Positions 22,417-29,888 of a DNA stretch of 31,009 nt are shown here, piece after piece; position 1 is the first letter of the stretch; each line of letters opens with the position of its first letter. The stretch spans positions 1-31,009 of the forward strand of contig CAYQTO010000022.1 in assembly GCA_964420455.1 (NCBI GenBank), given 5' to 3'. The notes under the pieces are model-generated. The model was given only the letters and a program-made list of their open reading frames with translations, did no database searches and was not told where the DNA came from. The position numbers were made by a program, and so were the translations under genes. The stretch comes from CAYQTO01 sp964420455. GTDB lineage: Bacteria > Sumerlaeota > Sumerlaeia > SLMS01.

Positions 22417-23939
22417 GCGAGATCAAGCAGCTGCGCAAGCGCCAGCGGCTCCGGTGGGGCGTCGCGCTGCTTTCCTTCGTGATCCTCAACCTTGTCCTGC
22501 GGGCGATGCTACTCCCCATCAACGAGGGCGAGTACACCGACGGGATCCTCGCGATTACCCAGTTTCGCGAGCACACGGGCATCTACCCCCCCCTTTACGG
22601 GGCACTGGTCTGGCCTTTTTCCTGGATTTTCGGCGAGTTGTACGCGGCCCGTTTTGTCAGCTGGGGATTCAGCGCGGCGGGGGTGATCCCGCTGTTTCTC
22701 CTCGCCCGGCGGAGCTTTGGCGTGCGCGCCGCGGTGTTCGCCGCCCTCGTCTATACGGTCGCCCCGGTGTCCCTGCGGTGGTCGACCCGCGTCATGACGG
22801 ACGCCACGTTTTGCTTCTTCTTCTGGTTCGCGGTGGAGCGGCTGATGGCGGCGCAGGGGGCGACGGGCTCGCGGCCCCTCGAGCGAGCGCTCACCTTCGC
22901 CTCCATCTTCACCGTCCTTGCGGCGCTCACCCGTTACCAGGGCATCCTCCTGGTGCCCGCCATCGTTGGTGTCCTGATCTATCAGTATAGACGACGAGGG
23001 ATGCTCGGCTGGAAGGGACTCCTGCCGCTGGCGGGGCTCGTGCTCCTTCCAGTCTGGAGCATGTTGACGGGGAACATCCACGCATCGCAGTTCAGCGAGC
23101 GGTGGGGCGAGTTCGGGCCCCTTTACGTCCTCGTGCTCACGGCCGAACCCTTCCTGCTCACCATGCCCTACTTTCTGACCTATCCGGTCGCGTTCCTGAC
23201 CCTGCTCGGGATGACGGTGGGCAAGGCGCGGAGCCGCTACATGCTGATGCCAATGACCCTGTATTTTCTGGTCTCCTTCCTCGTGCTCCAGTCGCTCTTT
23301 GCCAGTTTTCAGGAACGCTACTTCCTGCCGTTCTTCGGGCTACTGTATATCTGGGCGGGGCTGGGGCTCGCGGTGGTGGACGACAGGGGGCGGCGCTACT
23401 GGCCGCGGTTCCGTTTCCACGCCCCCGTGGCGGTCACTGTCTGGTCGCTTTTTGTCGCGTTCCTTGTGGTGGCGGGGAGCCGCGGTGCCTTTGGCGACCT
23501 CGTCCGGGCCACCCGGTACGCGGTGGATGTTGTGGATGCTGCCGGGAGGGGGGATGTCTATACGACCGAGATCTACCGCCACGGGCGGGCCGATCCCGCT
23601 GCCGGCGGGCGCATCGCCGCCACCAAGGCGTCCTTCTACGCCGATCGCGAGGTGCGTTACCTCTCGCCGGAGGTTCTCGCGGGGCGCGAGCCGCTGGCGC
23701 GAGGGGACGTGCTCCTCCTGTCGAGCCGGGATCTCGTCGGCGACGAGTTTCAGCGTCTTCGCGACCGCTACCAGCTGGAACTGCTGGGCCAGTTCCAGAC
23801 CGGAATCGTCCCGATTTTTCCCGACCTGATGGAGCAGCGCCAGCAGGAGCAGACGCCCCTGGCGTGGCTGTTGCGCTACCAGCCGCAATCGTTCGAAACG
23901 CGGGTATACCGGGTGATCGGACCGCGCGCCGCGCCATGA
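22413..23939 (+). CDS. ArnT/PMT-like GT-C membrane glycosyltransferase
   Basis: 508 residues, about ten membrane segments. The first loop has the acidic motif INEGEYTDGILAI (about residues 36-48); YPPLYGALVWPFSWIFGELYA follows near 59; a soluble C-terminal part from about residue 390 is extracytoplasmic by topology. The pattern fits family-39/83-type lipid-linked sugar transferases. ATG 22413 overlaps the upstream TGA by four bases and its own TGA overlaps the next ATG, implying coupled translation. Three copies of the dispersed word lie in it (22749, 22985, 23556). The specific substrate is not identifiable. Confidence 0.8.
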   Translation: MSEIKQLRKRQRLRWGVALLSFVILNLVLRAMLLPINEGEYTDGILAITQFREHTGIYPPLYGALVWPFSWIFGELYAARFVSWGFSAAGVIPLFLLARRSFGVRAAVFAALVYTVAPVSLRWSTRVMTDATFCFFFWFAVERLMAAQGATGSRPLERALTFASIFTVLAALTRYQGILLVPAIVGVLIYQYRRRGMLGWKGLLPLAGLVLLPVWSMLTGNIHASQFSERWGEFGPLYVLVLTAEPFLLTMPYFLTYPVAFLTLLGMTVGKARSRYMLMPMTLYFLVSFLVLQSLFASFQERYFLPFFGLLYIWAGLGLAVVDDRGRRYWPRFRFHAPVAVTVWSLFVAFLVVAGSRGAFGDLVRATRYAVDVVDAAGRGDVYTTEIYRHGRADPAAGGRIAATKASFYADREVRYLSPEVLAGREPLARGDVLLLSSRDLVGDEFQRLRDRYQLELLGQFQTGIVPIFPDLMEQRQQEQTPLAWLLRYQPQSFETRVYRVIGPRAAP

Positions 23940-25636
23940 GTGGTTCCGGTGCGCGGGGGCTGCTTGCGGACCCGCGCGGTTGGGTCCTTGCCGTCTATAC
24001 ACTCATCCTTTTCGGGCTGGTGCCCCTGCGGGGAATGCAGTGGGGCGACGGCCTCGAGTTCGCCGCCGTCTCCTCGCACCTTGGCGTGGCCCATCCGCCC
24101 GGGTATCCGGTCCTGACGGCGATTGGGTGGGTCGTGCTGGCGGTTGATGTTGGCGATCCGTACAACCGCCTCGTGCTGCTCCAGCGGCTGCTGTCAACCA
24201 TGCTGGTGGGGCTGGTCATGGGTATCTCGGGCGAGGTGCTCCGGCGGTGCGGCCATCGCGGTCTCGCATGGCCCGCGGCATGGGCTGGGGCTGTTTTCGC
24301 CACCGGCCCACACCTCTTCGACGCGTGGTTCCGTTTCGAGGCATACCACCTCCTCTCGGTGCTGGCGATGGCCACGGTCTGGCTCTTGTTGGCCGATCGT
24401 GGCGGGCCATGGCGCTTCCTTGTTGCCGGGGTGTTTGGGGGGCTGGCCGTGGGCACCCACCTGACGGGCCTCGCGCTGCTCCCGTTCTTTGTCCATGCCG
24501 CTCTGCTCGGCCCGCGCAGGTATGCACTGGGTGGACTTGCGATCTTTCTCGTGCTTCCCGTCGTGCTCTACGGGTCGCTGCTTCTTCGTGTACCAACGGC
24601 GGAATCGGCCGAGGGGATTTACTGGGGCGCCCCGACAGGTTTGGCGGGGCTGTTGTCCCATGTTGGCGGTGGCGAGTTCGGCCGGTTTCGCCTGCTCCAG
24701 GCGGCGCCCGGCGTACCCTTTACGGCGGCTTCGTATATCACCTTTGCAACCGCGCGGACGGTGCAGCTGCTCGAGGCGGCCGGAGCGATCATCGCGGATC
24801 GGGGCCTTGTCGGAATCGCGTCGGGGCTGGCGGTGGCGCTTGCAACCGCCTGCGGCTTTCGGCGGATCTGGCGACAAGACGCGGGTCTGGCGGCCTCGTG
24901 GATCGCCGCTCTTGCGCTCCAGCTCGCCTTTGTCTATATGTACAACATCCCGGACATCGCGGACTACTTCGTGCTGCTCTTGTCGTTGGGCTTCCCTCTG
25001 GTCGTAGCCGGTCTTCTGACCCGGGGGGAATCCCTCAGGGGGCGTCTCGCTGTGGATGATTCCCGGCTGGTGCGTCTGGTAGTGATAATGGCGGTGGCGG
25101 CGGTGCTGGCGGGGATTCCCGCGGGTGTGCGGGAGGCGCGTGCGTGGCACCGGGAGATTCCGGGCCTTTGGGGCGAGCGCCTCCTCGAGGCCCTCGAACC
25201 CGGCGTGGCGGTCATTACCTCCGGCGATGCGGATGTCTATACTCTCTGGCACATCCGTTTTGTCGAGGGGAGGCGCCAGGATCTCGTGGTGGTCGGGGGG
25301 AACTTTTTGCGGGAGGAGTGGTTCCGGCTGACGTTGCCGGCGGATGATGAGCGCCGCCGCGTCGTTCGGTTCGGGGGTGGGGTGCCGCAATCGATGGAAG
25401 CTTACCTCGACCGGCTGGCGACGGATGTCATCGATCCGCTGGCGGCGGCCGGGCCCGTGTACATGACAAACGCCAATTGGGAGGAGGTGGAGGCGCTGCG
25501 GGAACGTTACCGGGTGCTGCCGGCGGCGGAGTTGCTGAGGCCGGAGGAGGTGGAAGCGCTGCGGGTGGGTGGCGAGATTCAGATGGCGCCGCCGGTGTTG
25601 TGGCGATTGGAAAGGATCGCCCCCCCGGAGCGATGA
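23936..25636 (+). CDS. DUF2723/TMEM260-like membrane glycosyltransferase (GT117)
   Basis: 566 residues. The N-terminal block WGDGLEFAAVSSHLGVAHPP (about residues 36-55) followed by GYPVLTAIG is the hallmark of DUF2723 proteins, which include the O-mannosyltransferase TMEM260. About ten membrane segments are followed by a soluble C-terminal part (from about 400). By family this suggests transfer of a lipid-linked sugar to proteins, but in bacteria the acceptor is generally unknown. ATG 23936 overlaps the upstream TGA, and its stop overlaps the GT2 gene start. Words at 23993 and 25235 both read V-Y-T. Confidence 0.85.
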   Translation: MSGSGARGLLADPRGWVLAVYTLILFGLVPLRGMQWGDGLEFAAVSSHLGVAHPPGYPVLTAIGWVVLAVDVGDPYNRLVLLQRLLSTMLVGLVMGISGEVLRRCGHRGLAWPAAWAGAVFATGPHLFDAWFRFEAYHLLSVLAMATVWLLLADRGGPWRFLVAGVFGGLAVGTHLTGLALLPFFVHAALLGPRRYALGGLAIFLVLPVVLYGSLLLRVPTAESAEGIYWGAPTGLAGLLSHVGGGEFGRFRLLQAAPGVPFTAASYITFATARTVQLLEAAGAIIADRGLVGIASGLAVALATACGFRRIWRQDAGLAASWIAALALQLAFVYMYNIPDIADYFVLLLSLGFPLVVAGLLTRGESLRGRLAVDDSRLVRLVVIMAVAAVLAGIPAGVREARAWHREIPGLWGERLLEALEPGVAVITSGDADVYTLWHIRFVEGRRQDLVVVGGNFLREEWFRLTLPADDERRRVVRFGGGVPQSMEAYLDRLATDVIDPLAAAGPVYMTNANWEEVEALRERYRVLPAAELLRPEEVEALRVGGEIQMAPPVLWRLERIAPPER

Positions 25637-26349
25637 CGATGCCCCAGCGCCCCCTCCTCAGCGTGATCGTGCCGGTCTACAACGAGCGGCGGACGATCGA
25701 CGTCCTGTTGCAGAAGGTGCGGGCGGTACCGGTGGAGAAGGAAATCATCGTGGTGGACGGGGCGAGCGAGGACGGGACGGTGGAGATCCTTCGGGAGGAG
25801 GCGAAGCGGCCGGACACGCGGGTGATCCTCCAATCATCACGGCGGGGGAGGGGCAACGCGCTCAAGGTGGGGATCGGGCGGTCGCGGGGGCGGGTCGTGA
25901 TCTTTCAGGACGCGGACCTCGAGCTGGATCCGAACGATTACCCGGCGCTCGTGGAGCCGATCGTCTCCGGCGAGGCGGACGTCGTCTTTGGCTCGCGCTT
26001 TCTCCGCGGGCGGCCTCGCATGACCTTCCTCCAGTACTGGGGCAACAAGGCGATCAACTGGGGGGTGAACCTGCTGTTTGCGCGGGAGCTGCGCGGCCGT
26101 TGGCTGACGGATGTCGAGACCTGCTACCAGGTGTTCCGGCGCGAGTGCTTCGACACGGTGTCTATACGCAACAACGACTTCGCGTTCACGGTGGAGCTGA
26201 CGATCAAGCTGGTCCAGGCGGGTTTCCGCATTACGGAGATCCCGATCGCGTACTTTCCGCGGGGACGGGCCGAGGGGAAGAAGATCTACTGGCGTGACGG
26301 GTTCGTTGCCTTGTGGACGATCCTGAAAATCCGACTGGGATGGGAATGA
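25633..26349 (+). CDS. family 2 glycosyltransferase, polyprenyl-phosphate sugar synthase-like
   Basis: 238 residues with a GT-A fold: SVIVPVYNERRTI (about residues 9-21), VVDGASEDGT near 41, the metal/nucleotide DxD in FQDADLELDP near 93, and FRRECFDTVSIRNNDFAFTVE near 165. Length and motifs resemble the catalytic domain of dolichyl-phosphate mannose synthase, without added membrane helices. It probably loads a sugar from a nucleotide donor onto undecaprenyl phosphate for the three GT-C proteins upstream. GGAG precedes ATG 25633, which overlaps the DUF2723 stop. The dispersed word at 26160 is in an unusual frame here (V-S-I-R) and uses ATA. Confidence 0.9.
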   Translation: MTMPQRPLLSVIVPVYNERRTIDVLLQKVRAVPVEKEIIVVDGASEDGTVEILREEAKRPDTRVILQSSRRGRGNALKVGIGRSRGRVVIFQDADLELDPNDYPALVEPIVSGEADVVFGSRFLRGRPRMTFLQYWGNKAINWGVNLLFARELRGRWLTDVETCYQVFRRECFDTVSIRNNDFAFTVELTIKLVQAGFRITEIPIAYFPRGRAEGKKIYWRDGFVALWTILKIRLGWE

Positions 26350-27192
26350 ATGAGCTGGCTTGATGCGGTGATCCTCGGCATCGTCGAGGGCCTGACGGAG
26401 TTTCTTCCGGTATCGTCGACGGGGCACCTGATCCTGACAAACTGGCTGCTGGGGTTGGAGGGCGATGCCGTCAACGCCTATACGATCGCGATCCAGCTCG
26501 GGGCGATCCTGGCGGTGTTGGCGCTGTATCGGGAACGGGCGCGCCAGATGATCATGGGCCTCCTGGGCCGCGATGCCGCCGGCCTGGGACTTTTCCTCAA
26601 GCTGCTGATCGCCTTCATCCCGGCGGTGATCTTCGGGCTGGCATTCGAGGAGCTGATCGACCGGTACCTCTTTTCGCCGGTGCCGGTGTCGGGGGCGCTG
26701 GTCCTGGGCGGCGTGCTGATGATCGTGGTCGAGCAGACGGTGACGCGCCCCCGGGCTGCATCGGACCGCAAGATGAAGGAGGTGGAGGACCTCAGCTACC
26801 TGGACGCGATATTGATCGGGCTGGCGCAGTGCCTGGCATTGTGGCCCGGGATGTCGCGCTCGATGAGCACGATCGTGGGGGCCCAGCTGCGCGGATTCTC
26901 GAACGTGGCCTCGGCGGAGATCAGCTTTCTGCTGGCGTTGCCGACGCTGGGCGGAGCGACCATTTACAAGATCTACAGCGAGCGGGAGGCGTTGGCGGCG
27001 ATGGACGGTGGGGTGCCGCTGCTGGTGCTGGGCAACATTGTCGCCTTCGTGGTGGCGGTGGTGGCGGTGAAGGGTTTCGTCCAATTCGTCAACCGCTTTG
27101 GGATGACCCCCTTCGGCGTGTACCGGATTGTTATTGGGTTGGTGTTCCTGGTGGCGGCCCTGGCCGGTGGGCTGGCCTTCGCACAACCTTGA
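26350..27192 (+). CDS. uppP: undecaprenyl-diphosphate phosphatase
   Basis: 280 residues with about eight membrane segments, the BacA/UppP enzyme that dephosphorylates undecaprenyl diphosphate to regenerate the lipid carrier for peptidoglycan and glycan export. Both signature blocks are present: EGLTEFLPVSSTGHL (about residues 14-28) and PGMSRSMSTIVGAQLRG near 168. The ATG follows the GT2 stop with no intervening base. Its place at the end of a sugar-lipid operon fits carrier recycling. Confidence 0.97.
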   Translation: MSWLDAVILGIVEGLTEFLPVSSTGHLILTNWLLGLEGDAVNAYTIAIQLGAILAVLALYRERARQMIMGLLGRDAAGLGLFLKLLIAFIPAVIFGLAFEELIDRYLFSPVPVSGALVLGGVLMIVVEQTVTRPRAASDRKMKEVEDLSYLDAILIGLAQCLALWPGMSRSMSTIVGAQLRGFSNVASAEISFLLALPTLGGATIYKIYSEREALAAMDGGVPLLVLGNIVAFVVAVVAVKGFVQFVNRFGMTPFGVYRIVIGLVFLVAALAGGLAFAQP

Positions 27193-27223
27193 CGAGCGCA
27201 ATGTGGCGGGTCATTCTTCTCCC

Positions 27224-27607
27224 ATGAGCTACCTGCGACCCGTACGCGCCCGCCGGGGCTTCTTTCTTCTCAGCATGCTGATGGCGCTGGCGATCATCGG
27301 AATCCTGACGACGTCATACATGACCGCCCCGACGCCGGGGGGCAAGCCGTGGGCGGTGACGCAGACGGACCGGGCGCGGGCGGCGGTGGCGGCGATCAAC
27401 TTTCGGACGGCGCAAGCCTCCTGGCTCTCAAAGACGGGCGGGGCGCCGATTCGCGACGTCAACCGGCTCCGGCGCGAGCTGGACTCGCTGGCTCACATGG
27501 GCGGCGGCGGTCGCTTCTTCGTCGATGGCAACCAGCAGCTCCACGTCACGACACAATTGGACACGCCCCTGTTTCGCGAGCGCTTTCCGTTCGAGCGCAC
27601 CCGCTAG
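27224..27607 (+). CDS. prepilin-like small protein with degenerate leader
   Basis: 127 residues. The N-terminus has a short basic leader (RPVRARRG) then FFLLSMLMALAIIGILTTS (about 13-31), which resembles a type IV prepilin helix with a possible cleavage after the Gly. The conserved Glu at mature position 5 is absent (FFLLS instead of FTLIE). The remaining domain (about 45-127) matches no family I recognise and contains no cysteine. It could be a minor pseudopilin (GspK-like ones also lack Glu5) or a membrane protein unrelated to pili. ATG 27224 lacks a clear ribosome-binding site. Confidence 0.65.
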   Translation: MSYLRPVRARRGFFLLSMLMALAIIGILTTSYMTAPTPGGKPWAVTQTDRARAAVAAINFRTAQASWLSKTGGAPIRDVNRLRRELDSLAHMGGGGRFFVDGNQQLHVTTQLDTPLFRERFPFERTR

Positions 27608-27626
27608 GGGGGGGACGGCCCGCACC

Positions 27627-28145
27627 ATGGCGGCGATTCCCGAGACCCTTCCGCGCGAGGAGCAGTTCGGCCGCATCATCGCCCGGCTCCACGCGCGATG
27701 GCGTCTGGTGGTTGGCATCCCGCTGTTCTACATCGTTGCGGGTGTGGCGTTGAGAAATCTGCTCTTCGTGCCGGAGTTCGGCGGCGAGGGCTTCCTCCCG
27801 CCCGGGGATGTGATCATCGCGTTGCTTGTGGGGGTCGGGGTGCTGGGCGTGGGGTTTGGCTGGATGCTGCTCGGGAGGATGCTGCTGCGCCAGCCGTTGC
27901 TGCTCGTGGGATTGCGAGGCGACGCGAACGCGTTTCTCGAACGGGCGCTCGAACTTCAGTTGTCGACCTTCCTTGTTTGCGACCTCGTGGCGTCTCCGGG
28001 CATCGTCCTGTTCCTCCTTACCGGAGACCTCGTTTACCTGGTGGGGTTCGTGCTGGCGAGCTCCGTCTTCTACCTTCGGGCGTTGCCGTCGGAGCGGCGG
28101 CTCGGGGCGGCATTCCTGCGCGAGAAGGGGCCGGACACCCCCTAG
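27627..28145 (+). CDS. uncharacterised four-helix membrane protein
   Basis: 172 residues with about four hydrophobic segments (roughly 28-47, 65-87, 115-130, 135-152) and a basic C-terminal tail. I do not recognise the family. The start is ATG 27627, 19 bp after the preceding stop. The next gene lies 93 bp downstream, suggesting that the operon ends here. A weak inverted repeat in that gap (GCACGG...CCGTGC) lacks a T-run. Confidence 0.7.
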   Translation: MAAIPETLPREEQFGRIIARLHARWRLVVGIPLFYIVAGVALRNLLFVPEFGGEGFLPPGDVIIALLVGVGVLGVGFGWMLLGRMLLRQPLLLVGLRGDANAFLERALELQLSTFLVCDLVASPGIVLFLLTGDLVYLVGFVLASSVFYLRALPSERRLGAAFLREKGPDTP

Positions 28146-28238
28146 CGGCCCGGCTTTCCGGTTGCCGACCCGCGCCCTTGGCGGTTTCTAGGAGCCGTCA
28201 CCGCACGGCAGGAAGGCCCGTGCCGACGCGCTCCCCCC

Positions 28239-29873
28239 ATGACCCTTCGCGTTCCCCGCTTCTTCTACGTCGCGATCAAGCTGCTGCCGTTCATCCTCAG
28301 CGTGATTCGCGACTGGCGGGCATTCGTCCTGTTCGGGGGCCCGCGGCTCCTGACCGAGCGCCAGCACCTGCGCCGCGCGGAGTACCTTCGCCGCATCATG
28401 GGGGAACTCGGTCCGTCCTTCATCAAGGCCGCCCAGGTCCTCGCCATGCGGTCGGACATGCTGCTGCCGATCTATACACGCGAGCTCAAGAAGCTCCAGG
28501 ACCAGGTGCCGCCGTTTCCCTACCGCCAGGTGCGCCAGATTGTGAAGGCGGACCTCGGTCGGCCGGTGGAGCAGATCTTCGATCACTTCGACCCGGAGCC
28601 GATTGCCGCGGCCAGCCTCGGGCAGGTCCACAAGGCCCGGTACAAGGGCCGCGACGTGGCGGTCAAGGTCCTCCGACCCGGAGTCGAGCGGCTCGTCAGC
28701 ACCGACCTCGCCGTCATCAAGGTCATCCTCAAGGCCCTCGAGGCCTTCATCGACGACAACCTCATGCGGAGCTTCGAGGCGATCGCGGCGGAGTTCGACC
28801 GCATGATCCGGCTCGAGATGGACTTCCGTAACGAACGCCGCAACGCGGACCGTCTGCGCGAGAATTTCCGCAACCACCCGATGATCCGGGTGCCACGATT
28901 CATCCCCGAGCTGTGCACCCGCAGCATCGCCGTGAGCGAGTTCGTCGAGGGCGTGCGCGTCGACCACGTCGAGGAAATCCGTGCGATGGGCGTGGACACG
29001 CGGGCAACGCTCGAGCTGCTCATTGACACATATATACGCATGACGGTGATCCACGGATTCATCCACGCGGACCCGCACCCGGGAAACCTGTTTGTGGACC
29101 GCGAGGGGCGGCTCGTGCTCCTCGACCACGGGATGGTGCTGGAGTTCGGCGAGGCAACGCGGCTCGAGCTGCTCCGGCTCGTCTACGCGGTGACGCGCAA
29201 CGACATCGATGCGATTGTTGATGGGTACTACAAGCTGGGGATGGTGGACCCTGGGATCAGCCGCGGGGTGCTGCGCGATGCCGCCCAGACGCTGCTGGAA
29301 ATCCAGCTCACGACCGACGTGACCCCGCGCCAGGTCCAGGAAATCGCCCAGGACATCATCAACACGTTCTACAAGTTTCCCCTCCGCTTGCCGAACAACC
29401 TTGTCTATCTGCTCCGGGCGTCGTCGCTGGTGGAGGGCATCGCCTTCTGCTACGATCCGAACTTCAACGGCGTGAAGGAGGCCACGCCGGTGGTGAAACG
29501 CATGCTGGCGGAGATCGCCTTTGGCGCGGACAAGCCGATCCCGGAGCGCCTGCTGGACGTCGGCCGCCAGGCGGTGCTCACGGCGCGGGACCTGGCCCTC
29601 GTCATCCAGCGCCTCGAGCGGGAACAACTCCGCGTCGGCGTCAGCGAGGCCGATCTCTTCGAGCTCGAGCGCTTCCTGAATTCCTTCCTCCGCCGGTTGC
29701 TGCTCGGCCTCGGCCTCATCACCCTCGCCCTGGTGCTCGCCATCGGGGGATGGCTGACAGGCAACGCGATTCTCCTGGTTTCCAGTTTGGTGGTTTTCAT
29801 CGTCCTCTTCAGCACCGTCGCGTTGATCCCCATCCCCAAGGGCACGCAACGCGGCAGCGCATACTTCAAGTAA
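28239..29873 (+). CDS. UbiB/ABC1-family atypical kinase
   Basis: 544 residues of the UbiB/ADCK protein-kinase-like family, required in many bacteria for ubiquinone biosynthesis or related lipid metabolism. Features in order: the N-terminal LGPSFIKAAQVLAMRSD (about residues 62-78), corresponding to the family KxGQ motif but reading KAAQ; the Ala-rich loop AAASLGQVHKA near 126; the lysine in VAVKVLRPG near 144; HADPHPGNLF near 275; LDHGMV near 294 in place of DFG; and two C-terminal membrane helices (about 485-505, 508-530). ATG 28239. No other quinone genes are near, so the pathway is not fixed. The M20 gene follows 15 bp later. Confidence 0.92.
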   Translation: MTLRVPRFFYVAIKLLPFILSVIRDWRAFVLFGGPRLLTERQHLRRAEYLRRIMGELGPSFIKAAQVLAMRSDMLLPIYTRELKKLQDQVPPFPYRQVRQIVKADLGRPVEQIFDHFDPEPIAAASLGQVHKARYKGRDVAVKVLRPGVERLVSTDLAVIKVILKALEAFIDDNLMRSFEAIAAEFDRMIRLEMDFRNERRNADRLRENFRNHPMIRVPRFIPELCTRSIAVSEFVEGVRVDHVEEIRAMGVDTRATLELLIDTYIRMTVIHGFIHADPHPGNLFVDREGRLVLLDHGMVLEFGEATRLELLRLVYAVTRNDIDAIVDGYYKLGMVDPGISRGVLRDAAQTLLEIQLTTDVTPRQVQEIAQDIINTFYKFPLRLPNNLVYLLRASSLVEGIAFCYDPNFNGVKEATPVVKRMLAEIAFGADKPIPERLLDVGRQAVLTARDLALVIQRLEREQLRVGVSEADLFELERFLNSFLRRLLLGLGLITLALVLAIGGWLTGNAILLVSSLVVFIVLFSTVALIPIPKGTQRGSAYFK

Positions 29874-29888
29874 GGCACCTTCCCGCCC

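Larger units (their letters stand above)
2273..26167. repeat. dispersed 8-bp word GTCTATAC, 20 exact copies
   Basis: Plus-strand copies start at 3823, 8656, 12294, 13369, 14659, 15649, 17873, 21115, 22749, 23556, 23993, 25235 and 26160. Minus-strand copies (reading GTATAGAC on plus) start at 2273, 2699, 2893, 2998, 7624, 13673 and 22985. The base 5' of the word is C or T in all 20; the base 3' is G in 15. Seventeen copies are inside coding sequences and three are in the 2680-3010 island. One-mismatch relatives (for example GTCTATAT at 7163, 16483 and 24932; ATCTATAC at 6086 and 28470) also occur. At roughly two-thirds G+C I estimate about 0.3 copies expected. The function is unknown; see findings. 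Confidence 0.93.
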
